NCBI GenBank assembly: GCA_017554745.1
Contig: JAFZHS010000028.1
Location: 1-50,956, forward strand
Length of the DNA: 50,956 bases
Direction of reading: 5' to 3'
DNA from: Clostridiales bacterium
GTDB taxonomy: Bacteria > Bacillota > Clostridia > Saccharofermentanales > Saccharofermentanaceae
The notes under the pieces were generated by a model. The model ran no database searches and was not told where the DNA came from. It saw only the letters and a list, made by a program, of their open reading frames with translations. Position 1 is the stretch's first letter, and each line of letters opens with the position of its first letter. The position numbers and the translations under genes were made by a program. Of the stretch, positions 23,611 through 31,825 are shown piece by piece.

Positions 23611-25002
23611 ATGCATATGAGATACGATAACGACAGGCTTGGAGCGGCATTAAAGCTCTATCTGGGAACCGATCCGCTGCCTATGCATATGCCGGGCGGC
23701 AAGCGCAATCCGGACTTTGTGTCACAGGCATTCATGCGTGACATCACCGAGATCGGCGGATTTGACAATCTCCACTCTCCCGAGGGACTCCTTAAAGACA
23801 TGGAAGACTGCGCCGCTTCTCTTTGGAACGCCCGAAATGCTTTTCTCTCGGTAAACGGCTCGTCCGCCCTGATCCTCGCGGCCATCTGGAGCGCTTCGAT
23901 CCTCAATCCCGGCACAAAGATCCTCACCGCGATGAACTGCCACCTGTCAGTATGGAATGCTTTGGAGCTCACTGGCAGCACCATCGTACCCTTGATGCCC
24001 GCATTCGATCCCGAGCTTCCTTTCGCAGGCCACATCTCACCCTCCGATATCGAGAGAAATCTCGCCAGGGATCCTTCCATAAAGACGGTAATCATCACTT
24101 CACCCACATACGAGGGCGTGCTTTCCGATACCGATGAGATCTTCCGCATCACCAGAAAATACGATGCGGTCCTCATCACCGACAGCGCCCACGGCGCGCA
24201 CTTAGGCCTCGATGACAGCTTCTTCGGGCCCGACGCAAAGGGCGACCTGGTAATAAAGAGCCTTCACAAGACCCTTTCCTCACCTACCCAGACGGCGGTC
24301 ATGCTCCTTCACGAAGGCTGCCCCATCGAAGAAAGACTTATAAGAAGAGGCCTCGATATCTTTGAGACTTCGAGCCCCTCATATGTGCTCCTGGGCGGCA
24401 TCTCCAAGTGCCTGGCTCTCCTTAATTCCAAGGGACCCGATATCTTAAAGCCGTGGGAAGAGGCCATCTGTTATGCAGAGACGAATCTTCGCGGTCTTCG
24501 CAATTTCAAGCTCTGGGAAGCGCCTGTCAGGGAGAGATCGAAGTTCGTCCTGATGGGAATGGGAAGTGCGCTTTTCGAGTATTTGAGAGGCACGTTCAAC
24601 ATCGAATGCGAAGCGAGCTTCCCCTCTCACCTGATCGCCATGACCGGTATCGGCGATACCATTGATTCGGTAAAGAGATTCTGCGACGCGGTAATCACTA
24701 CGGATAACGCAATGGACGGACAATACATCCCGGCGTCATTTAGCTTCAGACCGTATCCGAGGTTCTCAATGACTTTAAGGGAAGCCTCCAAATACAGGCT
24801 TCTTTGCGAAGAGATCGAGCCCGCGAACGCGGTCGGACGCATATCAGGTGAATTCATCTACGGATTCCCGCCCGGAATACCGCTTCTTATCCCGGGCGAA
24901 GTAGTCACGGAAGATACCGTCAGACTGTTATCTTCAGGCGATGTCCGCCTCATGCTCGGCGGCGGCAGGCAGTATCAGGGACTGATACCCGTTCTGCCTT
25001 GA
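23611..25002 (+). CDS. PLP-dependent Orn/Lys/Arg decarboxylase-family enzyme
   Basis: 463 residues, fold-type I, arginine/lysine/ornithine decarboxylase family (YaaO/SpeA-like). PMHMPGGKR near the N-terminus is the family signature. The cofactor lysine is in KSLHKTLSSPTQTA (about residue 224), and the C-terminal PPGIPLLIPGE is typical. The substrate cannot be told: arginine or lysine decarboxylation for polyamines is usual, but many clostridial members are uncharacterised. Two ATGs, at 23611 and 23617, share the SD AGGAAGGG. No strong promoter was recognised; it diverges from blaI. Confidence 0.88.
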   Translation: MHMRYDNDRLGAALKLYLGTDPLPMHMPGGKRNPDFVSQAFMRDITEIGGFDNLHSPEGLLKDMEDCAASLWNARNAFLSVNGSSALILAAIWSASILNPGTKILTAMNCHLSVWNALELTGSTIVPLMPAFDPELPFAGHISPSDIERNLARDPSIKTVIITSPTYEGVLSDTDEIFRITRKYDAVLITDSAHGAHLGLDDSFFGPDAKGDLVIKSLHKTLSSPTQTAVMLLHEGCPIEERLIRRGLDIFETSSPSYVLLGGISKCLALLNSKGPDILKPWEEAICYAETNLRGLRNFKLWEAPVRERSKFVLMGMGSALFEYLRGTFNIECEASFPSHLIAMTGIGDTIDSVKRFCDAVITTDNAMDGQYIPASFSFRPYPRFSMTLREASKYRLLCEEIEPANAVGRISGEFIYGFPPGIPLLIPGEVVTEDTVRLLSSGDVRLMLGGGRQYQGLIPVLP

Positions 25003-25027
25003 CGTTATTGGGAGTAGCAAGTATAAT
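24999..25027 (+). promoter_or_regulatory. Promoter of the SCIFF precursor gene
   Basis: TTGACG (24999-25004, overlapping the upstream stop codon), 17 nt, TATAAT (25022-25027). Likely strong. Confidence 0.8.
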
Positions 25028-25058
25028 TCACGTATCTATTTAAAGGGAGATTATTGAT

Positions 25059-25205
25059 ATGACAAGAATCGTTACTGTTGAGACAAGAGATCTCGAGAAG
25101 TCAGCTAAGGAAGGCGGATGCGGCGAGTGCCAGACATCTTGCCAGTCTGCTTGCAAGACATCCTGCGGTGTTGCTAACCAGCCTTGCGAGAAGCTTTCCA
25201 AATAA
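25059..25205 (+). CDS. scfA: SCIFF ranthipeptide precursor (six cysteines in forty-five residues)
   Basis: A 48-residue peptide beginning MTRIVTVETRDLEKSAKEGG, followed by six cysteines at 21, 24, 28, 32, 36 and 43 (CGECQTSCQSACKTSCGVANQPC). This is the near-universal clostridial SCIFF peptide, a ribosomally made peptide in which a radical SAM enzyme forms thioether links between cysteine sulfur and carbons of other residues. AAAGGGAG lies before the ATG. A terminator follows directly and the maturase gene comes next. The biological role in clostridia is unresolved; quorum-related effects have been proposed. Confidence 0.95.
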   Translation: MTRIVTVETRDLEKSAKEGGCGECQTSCQSACKTSCGVANQPCEKLSK

Positions 25206-25227
25206 GTTGATCTTATTCTGAAACTCT

Positions 25228-25257
25228 AGGGTCTCATTTTATGTGGGACCCTTTTTT
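25228..25257 (+). terminator. Terminator between SCIFF precursor and maturase
   Basis: AGGGTCTCA pairs with TGTGGGACCCT (G-U pairs), followed by TTTTTT, ending 18 nt before the maturase ATG. Leaky termination would give excess precursor over enzyme. Confidence 0.8.
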
Positions 25258-25274
25258 ATGAAAAGAGATATTCC

Positions 25275-26657
25275 ATGATCCATTGTTACCAATTTGACGG
25301 CCTTAACATCGTGCTCGACTGCTACTCGGGCTCCATTCACATGGTCGATAAAGTCGCCTATGACATGATCCGCTGGTACGAGACCGAACCCGCTGAAGAA
25401 GTCATCGAAAAGGCAATTGCCACGCACGGCATCTCCAGAGAAGATGCCGAAGAGTGCATCGCGGACATCAATGACTTGAAAGATGCAGGCAAGCTCTACG
25501 CTCCCGACAAGTACGAGCATCTGGCCAAGGATTTCAGGAAAAAGAATATCAAGATAAAGGCTTTATGCCTCCACGTCGCACATACCTGCAACCTCAACTG
25601 CTCCTACTGCTTCGCCAGCCAGGGAAAGTACCACGGTGAGCGCGCGGTCATGAGCTATGAGGTCGGCAAGCGCGCGATCGATTTCCTCATCGAGAATTCG
25701 GGCTTCCACAAGAACCTCGATATCGACTTCTTCGGCGGCGAGCCCCTCATGAACTGGGACGTCTGCAAACAGCTGGTTGCTTACGGCCGCGAGCAGGAAA
25801 AGATCCATAACAAGAATATCCGCTTTACGCTTACGACCAACGGCGTTTTGCTCGACGACGAAGTCACCGAGTTCGCCAACCGTGAGATGCACAATGTCGT
25901 CCTCTCCCTGGACGGCCGCAAAGAAGTCCACGACCGCTTCCGTGTCGACTACGCCGGCCATGGCTCCTACGACAGGATCGTTCCGAACTTCCAGAAGTTT
26001 GTCGCCAAGAGAGGTAATCTCAGCTACTACATGCGCGGCACCTTCACTCATTACAACACGGATTTCCTTAACGATATCAAGCAGATGCTGGATTTAGGCT
26101 TCAATGAGCTCTCAATGGAGCCCGTAGTTACCGATCCTTCCAGCCCTTCCGCTATAACAAAGGAAGACCTGCCCGTAATCTTCGAGCAGTACGAAGAGCT
26201 CGCCAGACTCATGGTCAAGCGCTATAACGAAGGCAGGCCCTTCACCTTCTATCATTACATGTTAGACCTCACCTGCGGTCCCTGCATTTACAAGAGGATC
26301 GCCGGCTGCGGCTCCGGCACAGAGTATCTGGCCGTCACCCCCTGGGGCGACCTCTACCCCTGCCACCAGTTCGTCGGCGACGAAGCATACAAGATGGGCT
26401 CTATCTACGACGGCGTCCAAAACCTTGAGCTCCGCGATAAGTTCGCATCCTGCAACGCCTACAGCCGTCCCGAATGCAAAGACTGCTGGGCCAAGCTCTA
26501 CTGCTCCGGCGGGTGCGCTGCCAATTCCTATCACGCCTCAGGCGACATCAACGGCATCTACGAGATGGGCTGCGATATTTTCCGCAAGAGGATCGAATGT
26601 GCGATCGCGGTCAAGCTCCTTACATCAGGCCTGGAGCAGCCGGGAGAAAAAGAATAA
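25275..26657 (+). CDS. scfB: Radical SAM SCIFF peptide maturase (thioether-forming, SPASM)
   Basis: 460 residues. The N-terminal portion (1-85) resembles a RiPP-recognition domain. The radical SAM cluster motif CNLNCSYC supplies cysteines 105, 109 and 112, and FFGGEPLMNW is the SAM-binding GGE motif. The C-terminal SPASM/twitch region binds auxiliary 4Fe-4S clusters through CGPC, CGSG, PCHQF, CKDCWAKLYCSGGC and a final GCD. It matches the CteB-type maturase that forms Cys-to-Thr thioether bonds in SCIFF peptides. It lies 69 bp after the precursor across a terminator, so it is probably expressed by read-through. Confidence 0.95.
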   Translation: MIHCYQFDGLNIVLDCYSGSIHMVDKVAYDMIRWYETEPAEEVIEKAIATHGISREDAEECIADINDLKDAGKLYAPDKYEHLAKDFRKKNIKIKALCLHVAHTCNLNCSYCFASQGKYHGERAVMSYEVGKRAIDFLIENSGFHKNLDIDFFGGEPLMNWDVCKQLVAYGREQEKIHNKNIRFTLTTNGVLLDDEVTEFANREMHNVVLSLDGRKEVHDRFRVDYAGHGSYDRIVPNFQKFVAKRGNLSYYMRGTFTHYNTDFLNDIKQMLDLGFNELSMEPVVTDPSSPSAITKEDLPVIFEQYEELARLMVKRYNEGRPFTFYHYMLDLTCGPCIYKRIAGCGSGTEYLAVTPWGDLYPCHQFVGDEAYKMGSIYDGVQNLELRDKFASCNAYSRPECKDCWAKLYCSGGCAANSYHASGDINGIYEMGCDIFRKRIECAIAVKLLTSGLEQPGEKE

Positions 26658-26667
26658 AGAATGCATA

Positions 26668-26698
26668 AGGGCTGTCTCAACAAGAGGCAGCTCTTTTT
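26668..26698 (+). terminator. Terminator of the SCIFF maturase gene
   Basis: AGGGCTG-t-CTC/GAG-g-CAGCTCT stem, AACAA loop, TTTTTAA tail. Same design as the terminators at 17235 and 35164. Confidence 0.85.
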
Positions 26699-26732
26699 AA
26701 TTACGCTTTGTGTATGCCCGTTTCTGAGGAGT

Positions 26733-26769
26733 TTCCCCCGGATTTCTAATTTTCAGAATTTTGGGGGAA
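26733..26769. repeat. Inverted repeat past the 26.8-kb lipoprotein gene
   Basis: TTCCCCC (26733-26739) and GGGGGAA (26763-26769) enclose an AT-rich 23-nt interior. There is no clear T-run on either strand. It could act as a 3' end structure for the minus-strand lipoprotein mRNA. Confidence 0.45.
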
Positions 26770-26805
26770 TCAGAGATCCTGACCGCGGATCAGAAAAGGA
26801 ATACT

Positions 26806-27705
26806 TTACTTCGGCTGGTTGATTCCGAAGAATACGTGTTCGTTTACGATCTCGTCGTCGCCAAAGATTCCCGGTTCCTGGAAGTAAGGACAGTCCTCTT
26901 CCAAAACCTGCTCGATCGGCCTGTCGGTGTCGTCAGCCACATAGACATACATGAAGATGCCGTCATAGCCCTTCGGGACAACAAAGTAAGCCGTCGTGCT
27001 TACTTTAACGGTGCATCTCTCGATGTGGTAATGATCCGGATCGATCGTATCTTCCTCGTAACTGCTCTCGACGATATCCGTCTCGCGGTACTCGTAATAG
27101 CTCACATGATATGTCTTGCCGTCATAAATTACGTTGCCGTTTACGCAGAAGCTGTCGATCTGCGTCGAAAGGTTTACGCACGGGAACGTCGCACCCGTAT
27201 AGAAATCAACATATCCGACGTTATGGTACGAGAAGAATGATTTGTATGAGCTTGCAGGCTCTCTCGAAATAATCGGGAACATCTGCGAATACGTAACTTC
27301 GTATACCACATATCCTTCATCCTGCGAATCGAACAAAGTAACGACCGGCCTGCTTACCGTCGCAATAGTATTCATGTTCTCGTTTACGAGCTCGTTATTC
27401 GAGTTAAAGGTATACTGGCGGAAGTAATTCTTGACCGTACCGTTTGCCATGCGCAGATTCTTATCAACGCCCCACGGCTGATCGAAATCATCAACATAAT
27501 AATCGCCGAATGACTCAGTGACATCAACTGGCGGCAGATCGCGCGTATCAAGCGTGGCATGCACCTCTTCAGTAGTCGATCCGGCAGGACCATTACCGAA
27601 CACATTGCTGCCACCTCCGGTCGGGTCACCCGTATGCGTGAAGCACGAAGTAAGTGACATCGACAAAACAGATATCGTAAGGATTGTTGCCAAGAGTTTT
27701 TTCAT
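26806..27705 (-). CDS. Putative lipoprotein of unknown function
   Basis: 299 residues. The signal peptide MKKLLATILTISVLSMSLTSC has a lipobox ending at Cys21, then a Gly/Thr/Ser-rich spacer (22-50) and a single globular, Tyr- and Asp-rich domain. I recognise no family or catalytic motif. AAGGGAT lies 10-12 nt before the ATG. It is monocistronic, between convergent scfB and the ABC exporter region. It does not share the conserved GCTTEVKA start of the BlaI-regulated lipoproteins, and I saw no operator palindrome upstream. Confidence 0.8.
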   Translation of the reverse strand: MKKLLATILTISVLSMSLTSCFTHTGDPTGGGSNVFGNGPAGSTTEEVHATLDTRDLPPVDVTESFGDYYVDDFDQPWGVDKNLRMANGTVKNYFRQYTFNSNNELVNENMNTIATVSRPVVTLFDSQDEGYVVYEVTYSQMFPIISREPASSYKSFFSYHNVGYVDFYTGATFPCVNLSTQIDSFCVNGNVIYDGKTYHVSYYEYRETDIVESSYEEDTIDPDHYHIERCTVKVSTTAYFVVPKGYDGIFMYVYVADDTDRPIEQVLEEDCPYFQEPGIFGDDEIVNEHVFFGINQPK

Positions 27706-27745
27706 ACTTCTTATCCCTTTTTACCTCTATCCCCGACTTTACCTA

Positions 27746-27754
27746 ATTATATCA
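27746..27754 (-). promoter_or_regulatory. Extended -10 promoter of the lipoprotein gene
   Basis: Minus strand TGATATAAT: an extended -10 with a consensus hexamer; no clear -35. Confidence 0.5.
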
Positions 27755-27790
27755 TCTTAGTTATTTGACATTTGAATTATTTTTCAGGCA

Positions 27791-27825
27791 CGAAAAAGGA
27801 GCCGCTTCGATTAAGAAGCAGCTCC
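27791..27825 (-). terminator. Terminator of the ABC exporter operon
   Basis: Minus strand GGAGCTGCTTC/GAAGCGGCTCC with a 6-nt loop, then TTTTT. It is preceded by the palindromic element at 27893-27967. Confidence 0.75.
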
Positions 27826-27892
27826 CTATATTTTTCTCTTTCTCCCGAGAATGATGTTTATTCCGAGGCGCTTCGGTTCTTCCTCCCGACGC

Positions 27893-27967
27893 GAGAGTGA
27901 TATTTTTCCGAAGCTCATTTCGGCACGCTGAAAGCGTCGGCCGAGAGCTGAGGAAAAGATATCACTC
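27893..27967 (-). repeat. Long palindromic element overlapping the ABC exporter stop codon
   Basis: In mRNA sense the element starts GAGTGATATC (its TGA is the stop of the exporter gene) and ends ATATCACTCTC. About 20 bp of outer stem (27895-27916 with 27945-27967, one bulge and one internal mismatch) encloses TCGGC/GCCGA and ACGCT/AGCGT helices with a GAA loop. The ends and part of the interior resemble the element at the end of guaA (50823-50905). Confidence 0.8.
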
Positions 27968-29938
27968 GAGCTCAAACGCGCCTGTATACAACTGATAATA
28001 CGTTCCCTTCTCTGCGATCAGCTGCTCGTGGGAACCGCGCTCGATGATCTTGCCGTGATCCAATACCATGATGACATCGGAGTTCATTACGGTTGACAAG
28101 CGGTGCGCGATGACGAATACCGTGCGGCCTTCCATGAGCTTGTCCATGCCGCGCTGGACGATCGCTTCGGTACGGGTATCGATCGAAGATGTAGCTTCGT
28201 CGAGGATCATTACCGGCGGATCTGCAACAGCGGCTCTGGCAATGGCAAGAAGCTGCCTCTGGCCCTGTGAGAAGTTGGAACCGTTGTTTGTGAGCATCGT
28301 GTTATAGCCTTCAGGGAGACGCTCGATAAAATCGGCAGCGCCTGCCAGTCTTGCAGCTTCCTTGCACTCTTCGTCAGTAGCATCGAGCTTGCCGTAACGG
28401 ATGTTTTCCATAACTGTGCCGGTGAAGAGGTTCGTATCCTGCAAAACGAGGCCTAAGGATCTTCTTAAGTCCTTCTTCTTTATCTTGTTGACGTTGATGC
28501 CGTCGTAACGGATCTTGCCGTCAGCGATGTCGTAGAAGCGGTTGATGAGGTTTGTGATCGTGGTCTTGCCTGCACCGGTAGCGCCTACGAAAGCGACCTT
28601 CTGGCCGGGCTTCGCGAAAACAGATACATCGTAGAGGACCTGCTTTTCGGGATCGTAAGCGAAGTCAACATCATCAAGAGTTACGTCACCCTTGAGCTCG
28701 GTATAAGTAATCGTGCCGTCTGCCTTGTGAGGATGCTTCCAAGCCCAGTGACCGGTCTTGTGATCAGCTTCCGTGATAGTGCCGTCCTCTGCGATATTTG
28801 CATTAACGAGAGTTACATAACCGTCGTCCGTCTCAGGCTCAGAGTCAAGGAGCCCGAAGATTCTCTGGGCGCCTGCGCCTGCCATGACGATGGCGTTCAT
28901 CTGCATCGTGAGCTGGTTGATGTTGCCCATGAACTGCTTGCTCATGTTGAGGAAAGGAACTACGATATCAATTCCGAAAGGCAGTCCGGACAGAGCGATA
29001 TTCGGGGCGCTGAATGCGATCAGCATGCCGCCTGCGACTGCAAGGAGTACATAAGCGATGTTTCCGATGTTGCCGATGATGGGCGCTAAGATATTTGCAT
29101 AGGTATTGGCTTTTCCGCTGTCTTCTGCGAGACCGTCATTGAGCTTATTGAATTCTTCAGTGACTTTGCCCTCGTGGTTAAATACCTTGACTACCTTCTG
29201 GCCGTTCATGATCTCCTGTACGTAACCTTCGGTTGCGGCTACTGCCTTCTGCTGACTCATAAAGAATTTCGCGGAGCTGGCGCCGACCTTGCCCGTGACA
29301 AATATCATTGCGATGATGCCGATGATCATGATGAGTGTCAGCCATAAGCTGTAGTAGAGCATGATGAAGAATACTGCAATAACAATGACCGCGCATCTTA
29401 AGATGTTAGGAAGCGCCATCGAAACGAGCTGTCTCAAAGCATCGATATCGTTGGTATAGTGGCTCATGATATCGCCGTGCTTGTGAGTATCGAAATACTT
29501 CAAAGGCAGTGTCTGCATCTTGTTGAAGAGATCCGTTCTCAGGTTGTGCAGGAACTTCTGCGTCATGTACGCGAGGAGCTGTGACTGCGTAATGCTGACG
29601 ATCGCTGCTCCGGCATAGATGATGATGAGCGGGATCAGCAGTGAGATCAACTCGATCTTAGCTGATTCCCAGTCACCTGATTCGATCGTGCGGTTGATTA
29701 CGTCTATTACCTTCTGAAGGAAGATGCTGGGGATCGCAGCCGCAATGGAGTTATAGATGATGCAGAAGCCGACTACCCATGTGAGCACGGGGAATTGCTT
29801 AAGATACATCTTAACGACTCTCTTAAGGCTTCCCATGGAATCCTTGATCTGGGACATGGATGCAGCGCCTCTGTGTCTTCCGCCGGGTGCGGGAGCTGCT
29901 TCTATCTTTTTCTCGGGAGCATTAGTCTTTTCACTCAT
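27962..29938 (-). CDS. ABC multidrug exporter half-transporter, canonical ATPase site
   Basis: 658 residues from the ATG at 29936-29938 (SD GGGAGG). After a Pro/Ala-rich cytoplasmic tail comes a six-helix type IV exporter domain, then an ATPase with Walker A GATGAGKTT, LSQGQ-like NFSQGQRQ and Walker B VMILDEATSS, which has the catalytic glutamate. An insertion of about 40 residues (EPETDDGYVTLVNANIAEDG...) lies between the membrane and nucleotide domains. The start overlaps the upstream partner's stop by 8 bp (ATGAGTGA). The pair fits heterodimeric exporters such as BmrCD/LmrCD; the substrate is unknown. Confidence 0.93.
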   Translation of the reverse strand: MSEKTNAPEKKIEAAPAPGGRHRGAASMSQIKDSMGSLKRVVKMYLKQFPVLTWVVGFCIIYNSIAAAIPSIFLQKVIDVINRTIESGDWESAKIELISLLIPLIIIYAGAAIVSITQSQLLAYMTQKFLHNLRTDLFNKMQTLPLKYFDTHKHGDIMSHYTNDIDALRQLVSMALPNILRCAVIVIAVFFIMLYYSLWLTLIMIIGIIAMIFVTGKVGASSAKFFMSQQKAVAATEGYVQEIMNGQKVVKVFNHEGKVTEEFNKLNDGLAEDSGKANTYANILAPIIGNIGNIAYVLLAVAGGMLIAFSAPNIALSGLPFGIDIVVPFLNMSKQFMGNINQLTMQMNAIVMAGAGAQRIFGLLDSEPETDDGYVTLVNANIAEDGTITEADHKTGHWAWKHPHKADGTITYTELKGDVTLDDVDFAYDPEKQVLYDVSVFAKPGQKVAFVGATGAGKTTITNLINRFYDIADGKIRYDGINVNKIKKKDLRRSLGLVLQDTNLFTGTVMENIRYGKLDATDEECKEAARLAGAADFIERLPEGYNTMLTNNGSNFSQGQRQLLAIARAAVADPPVMILDEATSSIDTRTEAIVQRGMDKLMEGRTVFVIAHRLSTVMNSDVIMVLDHGKIIERGSHEQLIAEKGTYYQLYTGAFELE

Positions 29939-31673
29939 CGTCTGATCCTCCCTTCGTCTGTTCTTCGTAGATCTCACGATAGATAGGATTCGATACGAGA
30001 AGTTCTTCGTGAGTACCGGTGCCCGCGATCATGCCGCCGTCCATGATGATGATCATATCGCAGTCCTGAACGGAAGCTACTCGCTGGGCAATAATGATCT
30101 TAGTTGTTGAAGGGATATATTCCTTGAATCCCTTTCTTATCAATGCATCCGTTCTGGTGTCGACAGCAGATGTCGAGTCATCCAGGATCAGGATCTTAGG
30201 GCGCTTCAAAAGGGCTCTGGCGATGCAGAGTCTCTGCTTCTGGCCGCCGGAAACATTCGTGCCGCCCTGCTCGATATATGTGTTGTATCCGTCCGGGAAT
30301 GATGATACGAACTCGTCTGCCTGTGCTATCTTGCACGCTTCAACGAGCTCTTCATCAGTGGCATTCTCATTACCCCATCTGAGATTCTCGGCGATAGTGC
30401 CGGAGAACAGTTCGTTCTTCTGGAGAACGACAGAGACGGCGTCTCTTAAGGTCTTTATGTCGTAGTTCTTAACAGGTATGCCGCCGACTTTTACTTCGCC
30501 TTCAGTAGCATCATAAAGCCTCGGGATAAGCTGGATCAGCGTGGTCTTGGATGAACCGGTTCCGCCTAAGATACCGACGGACATGCCGCTGTCGATGTGA
30601 AGATCGATATCAAAGAGCGCGTCTCTTGCAGCCTTCTCTGAATACTTGAAAGCAACATCCTGGAAATCGATGGAACCGTCAGCAACTTCCATGACCGGAT
30701 TCTCGGGATTGGAGATGGAAGGCTCCTCCTCAAGCACCTCGACGATACGCTTTGCAGCTTCGATGGACATCGTGAGCATGACGTAGACCATGGATACCAG
30801 CATGAGGGACATGAGGACCATGAAGCCGTATGTCATCAGTGCTGAGATCTGTCCGACGTCGATCTCTACGCCGTGGCTGGAGATGGCCATTTTCGAACCG
30901 ATATAAAGAACGAAGATTACATTAAAGTGCAGGCAGAGCTCCATCAGAGGAGAGTTAAATCCTACAATCCTCTCAGCCTTTGTAAAGTCTTTCCTGATGT
31001 TATCGGAAGCCTTGCCGAACTTGTCCTGCTCATAAGATTCTCTTGCAAATCCTTTAACTACGCGCAGTCCGCGGACATTCTCTTCGATGGACTCGTTGAG
31101 CTTGTCGTACTTTTTGAATACTGCGCGGAAAGCGGGCATTGCGAGCTTGCCGATGACGATAAGACCGATGGCAAGAACGGGTACTACGATAACAAATGTC
31201 GTAGCCAAAGAGCCTCCGAGCACATATGCCATTACGATCGCGAAAATAAACATCATGGGCGCTCTTACCGCGATACGTATCATCATCATGTACGCATTCT
31301 GGACGGTAGTGATATCTGTAGTCATTCTGGTAACAAGAGATGACGTGGAGAACTTATCGATATTACCGAAAGAGAACTTCTGGACCTTCGAGAACATGTC
31401 GGATCTCAGGTTCCCAGCAAAGCCGGCCGAAGCCTGCGCGGAAAATTTACCCGCGAGCGCGCCGCATACCAGTGAAAGGATAGCAGCGACCGCCATAAGA
31501 CCGCCGGTCTGTAAGATCATGCTCATCTGCGCACCGTCTCTGAAATTGTTTACCATCTGGGCAGTAATAAAAGGAATTACTACTTCGAGAACAACCTCAC
31601 CGATGATGAATATCAGAGACAGGGCCGACTGTTTCTTGTATTGCCGTAAAGATTTAAGTAGTTTTCTAAACAA
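29931..31673 (-). CDS. ABC multidrug exporter half-transporter, degenerate ATPase site
   Basis: 580 residues, six transmembrane helices then an ATPase. Walker A is GGTGSSKTT (Ser where Gly is usual), the signature is canonical NVSGGQKQR, and Walker B reads ILILDDSTSA with Asp in place of the catalytic Glu. Such asymmetry is typical of heterodimeric exporters in which one site hydrolyses slowly. The start is TTG at 31673 with GGGAGG 8 nt upstream and no better ATG nearby. A TATAAT lies at 31706-31711 but its -35 is poor. It is cotranscribed with its partner downstream. Confidence 0.93.
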   Translation of the reverse strand: MFRKLLKSLRQYKKQSALSLIFIIGEVVLEVVIPFITAQMVNNFRDGAQMSMILQTGGLMAVAAILSLVCGALAGKFSAQASAGFAGNLRSDMFSKVQKFSFGNIDKFSTSSLVTRMTTDITTVQNAYMMMIRIAVRAPMMFIFAIVMAYVLGGSLATTFVIVVPVLAIGLIVIGKLAMPAFRAVFKKYDKLNESIEENVRGLRVVKGFARESYEQDKFGKASDNIRKDFTKAERIVGFNSPLMELCLHFNVIFVLYIGSKMAISSHGVEIDVGQISALMTYGFMVLMSLMLVSMVYVMLTMSIEAAKRIVEVLEEEPSISNPENPVMEVADGSIDFQDVAFKYSEKAARDALFDIDLHIDSGMSVGILGGTGSSKTTLIQLIPRLYDATEGEVKVGGIPVKNYDIKTLRDAVSVVLQKNELFSGTIAENLRWGNENATDEELVEACKIAQADEFVSSFPDGYNTYIEQGGTNVSGGQKQRLCIARALLKRPKILILDDSTSAVDTRTDALIRKGFKEYIPSTTKIIIAQRVASVQDCDMIIIMDGGMIAGTGTHEELLVSNPIYREIYEEQTKGGSDDE

Positions 31674-31748
31674 GAGCTCGCCCTCCCTATTTTCGCAACC
31701 TTTATATTATAAAACAGGCTTAAGAATTATGTAATAATCAGTTTTTTG

Positions 31749-31777
31749 TTGAAGAACCGATTTTGTGATGTTAATAT
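31749..31777 (+). promoter_or_regulatory. Promoter of the acyl-CoA ligase gene
   Basis: TTGAAG (31749-31754), 17 nt, TAATAT (31772-31777) preceded by TGT, an extended -10. Confidence 0.65.
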
Positions 31778-31825
31778 TGTCTTTGGCTTTATTTAATTAA
31801 GTAAAGCATAAAGGGAGGAATAATC

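Noticed and set aside
25563..26051. Antisense open frame inside scfB (and similar long antisense frames in argD, fhs, dnaX and blaR1-like genes)
   Set aside because: Codon bias of the real genes keeps the opposite strand open; these shadows have no SD, promoter or recognisable domain.
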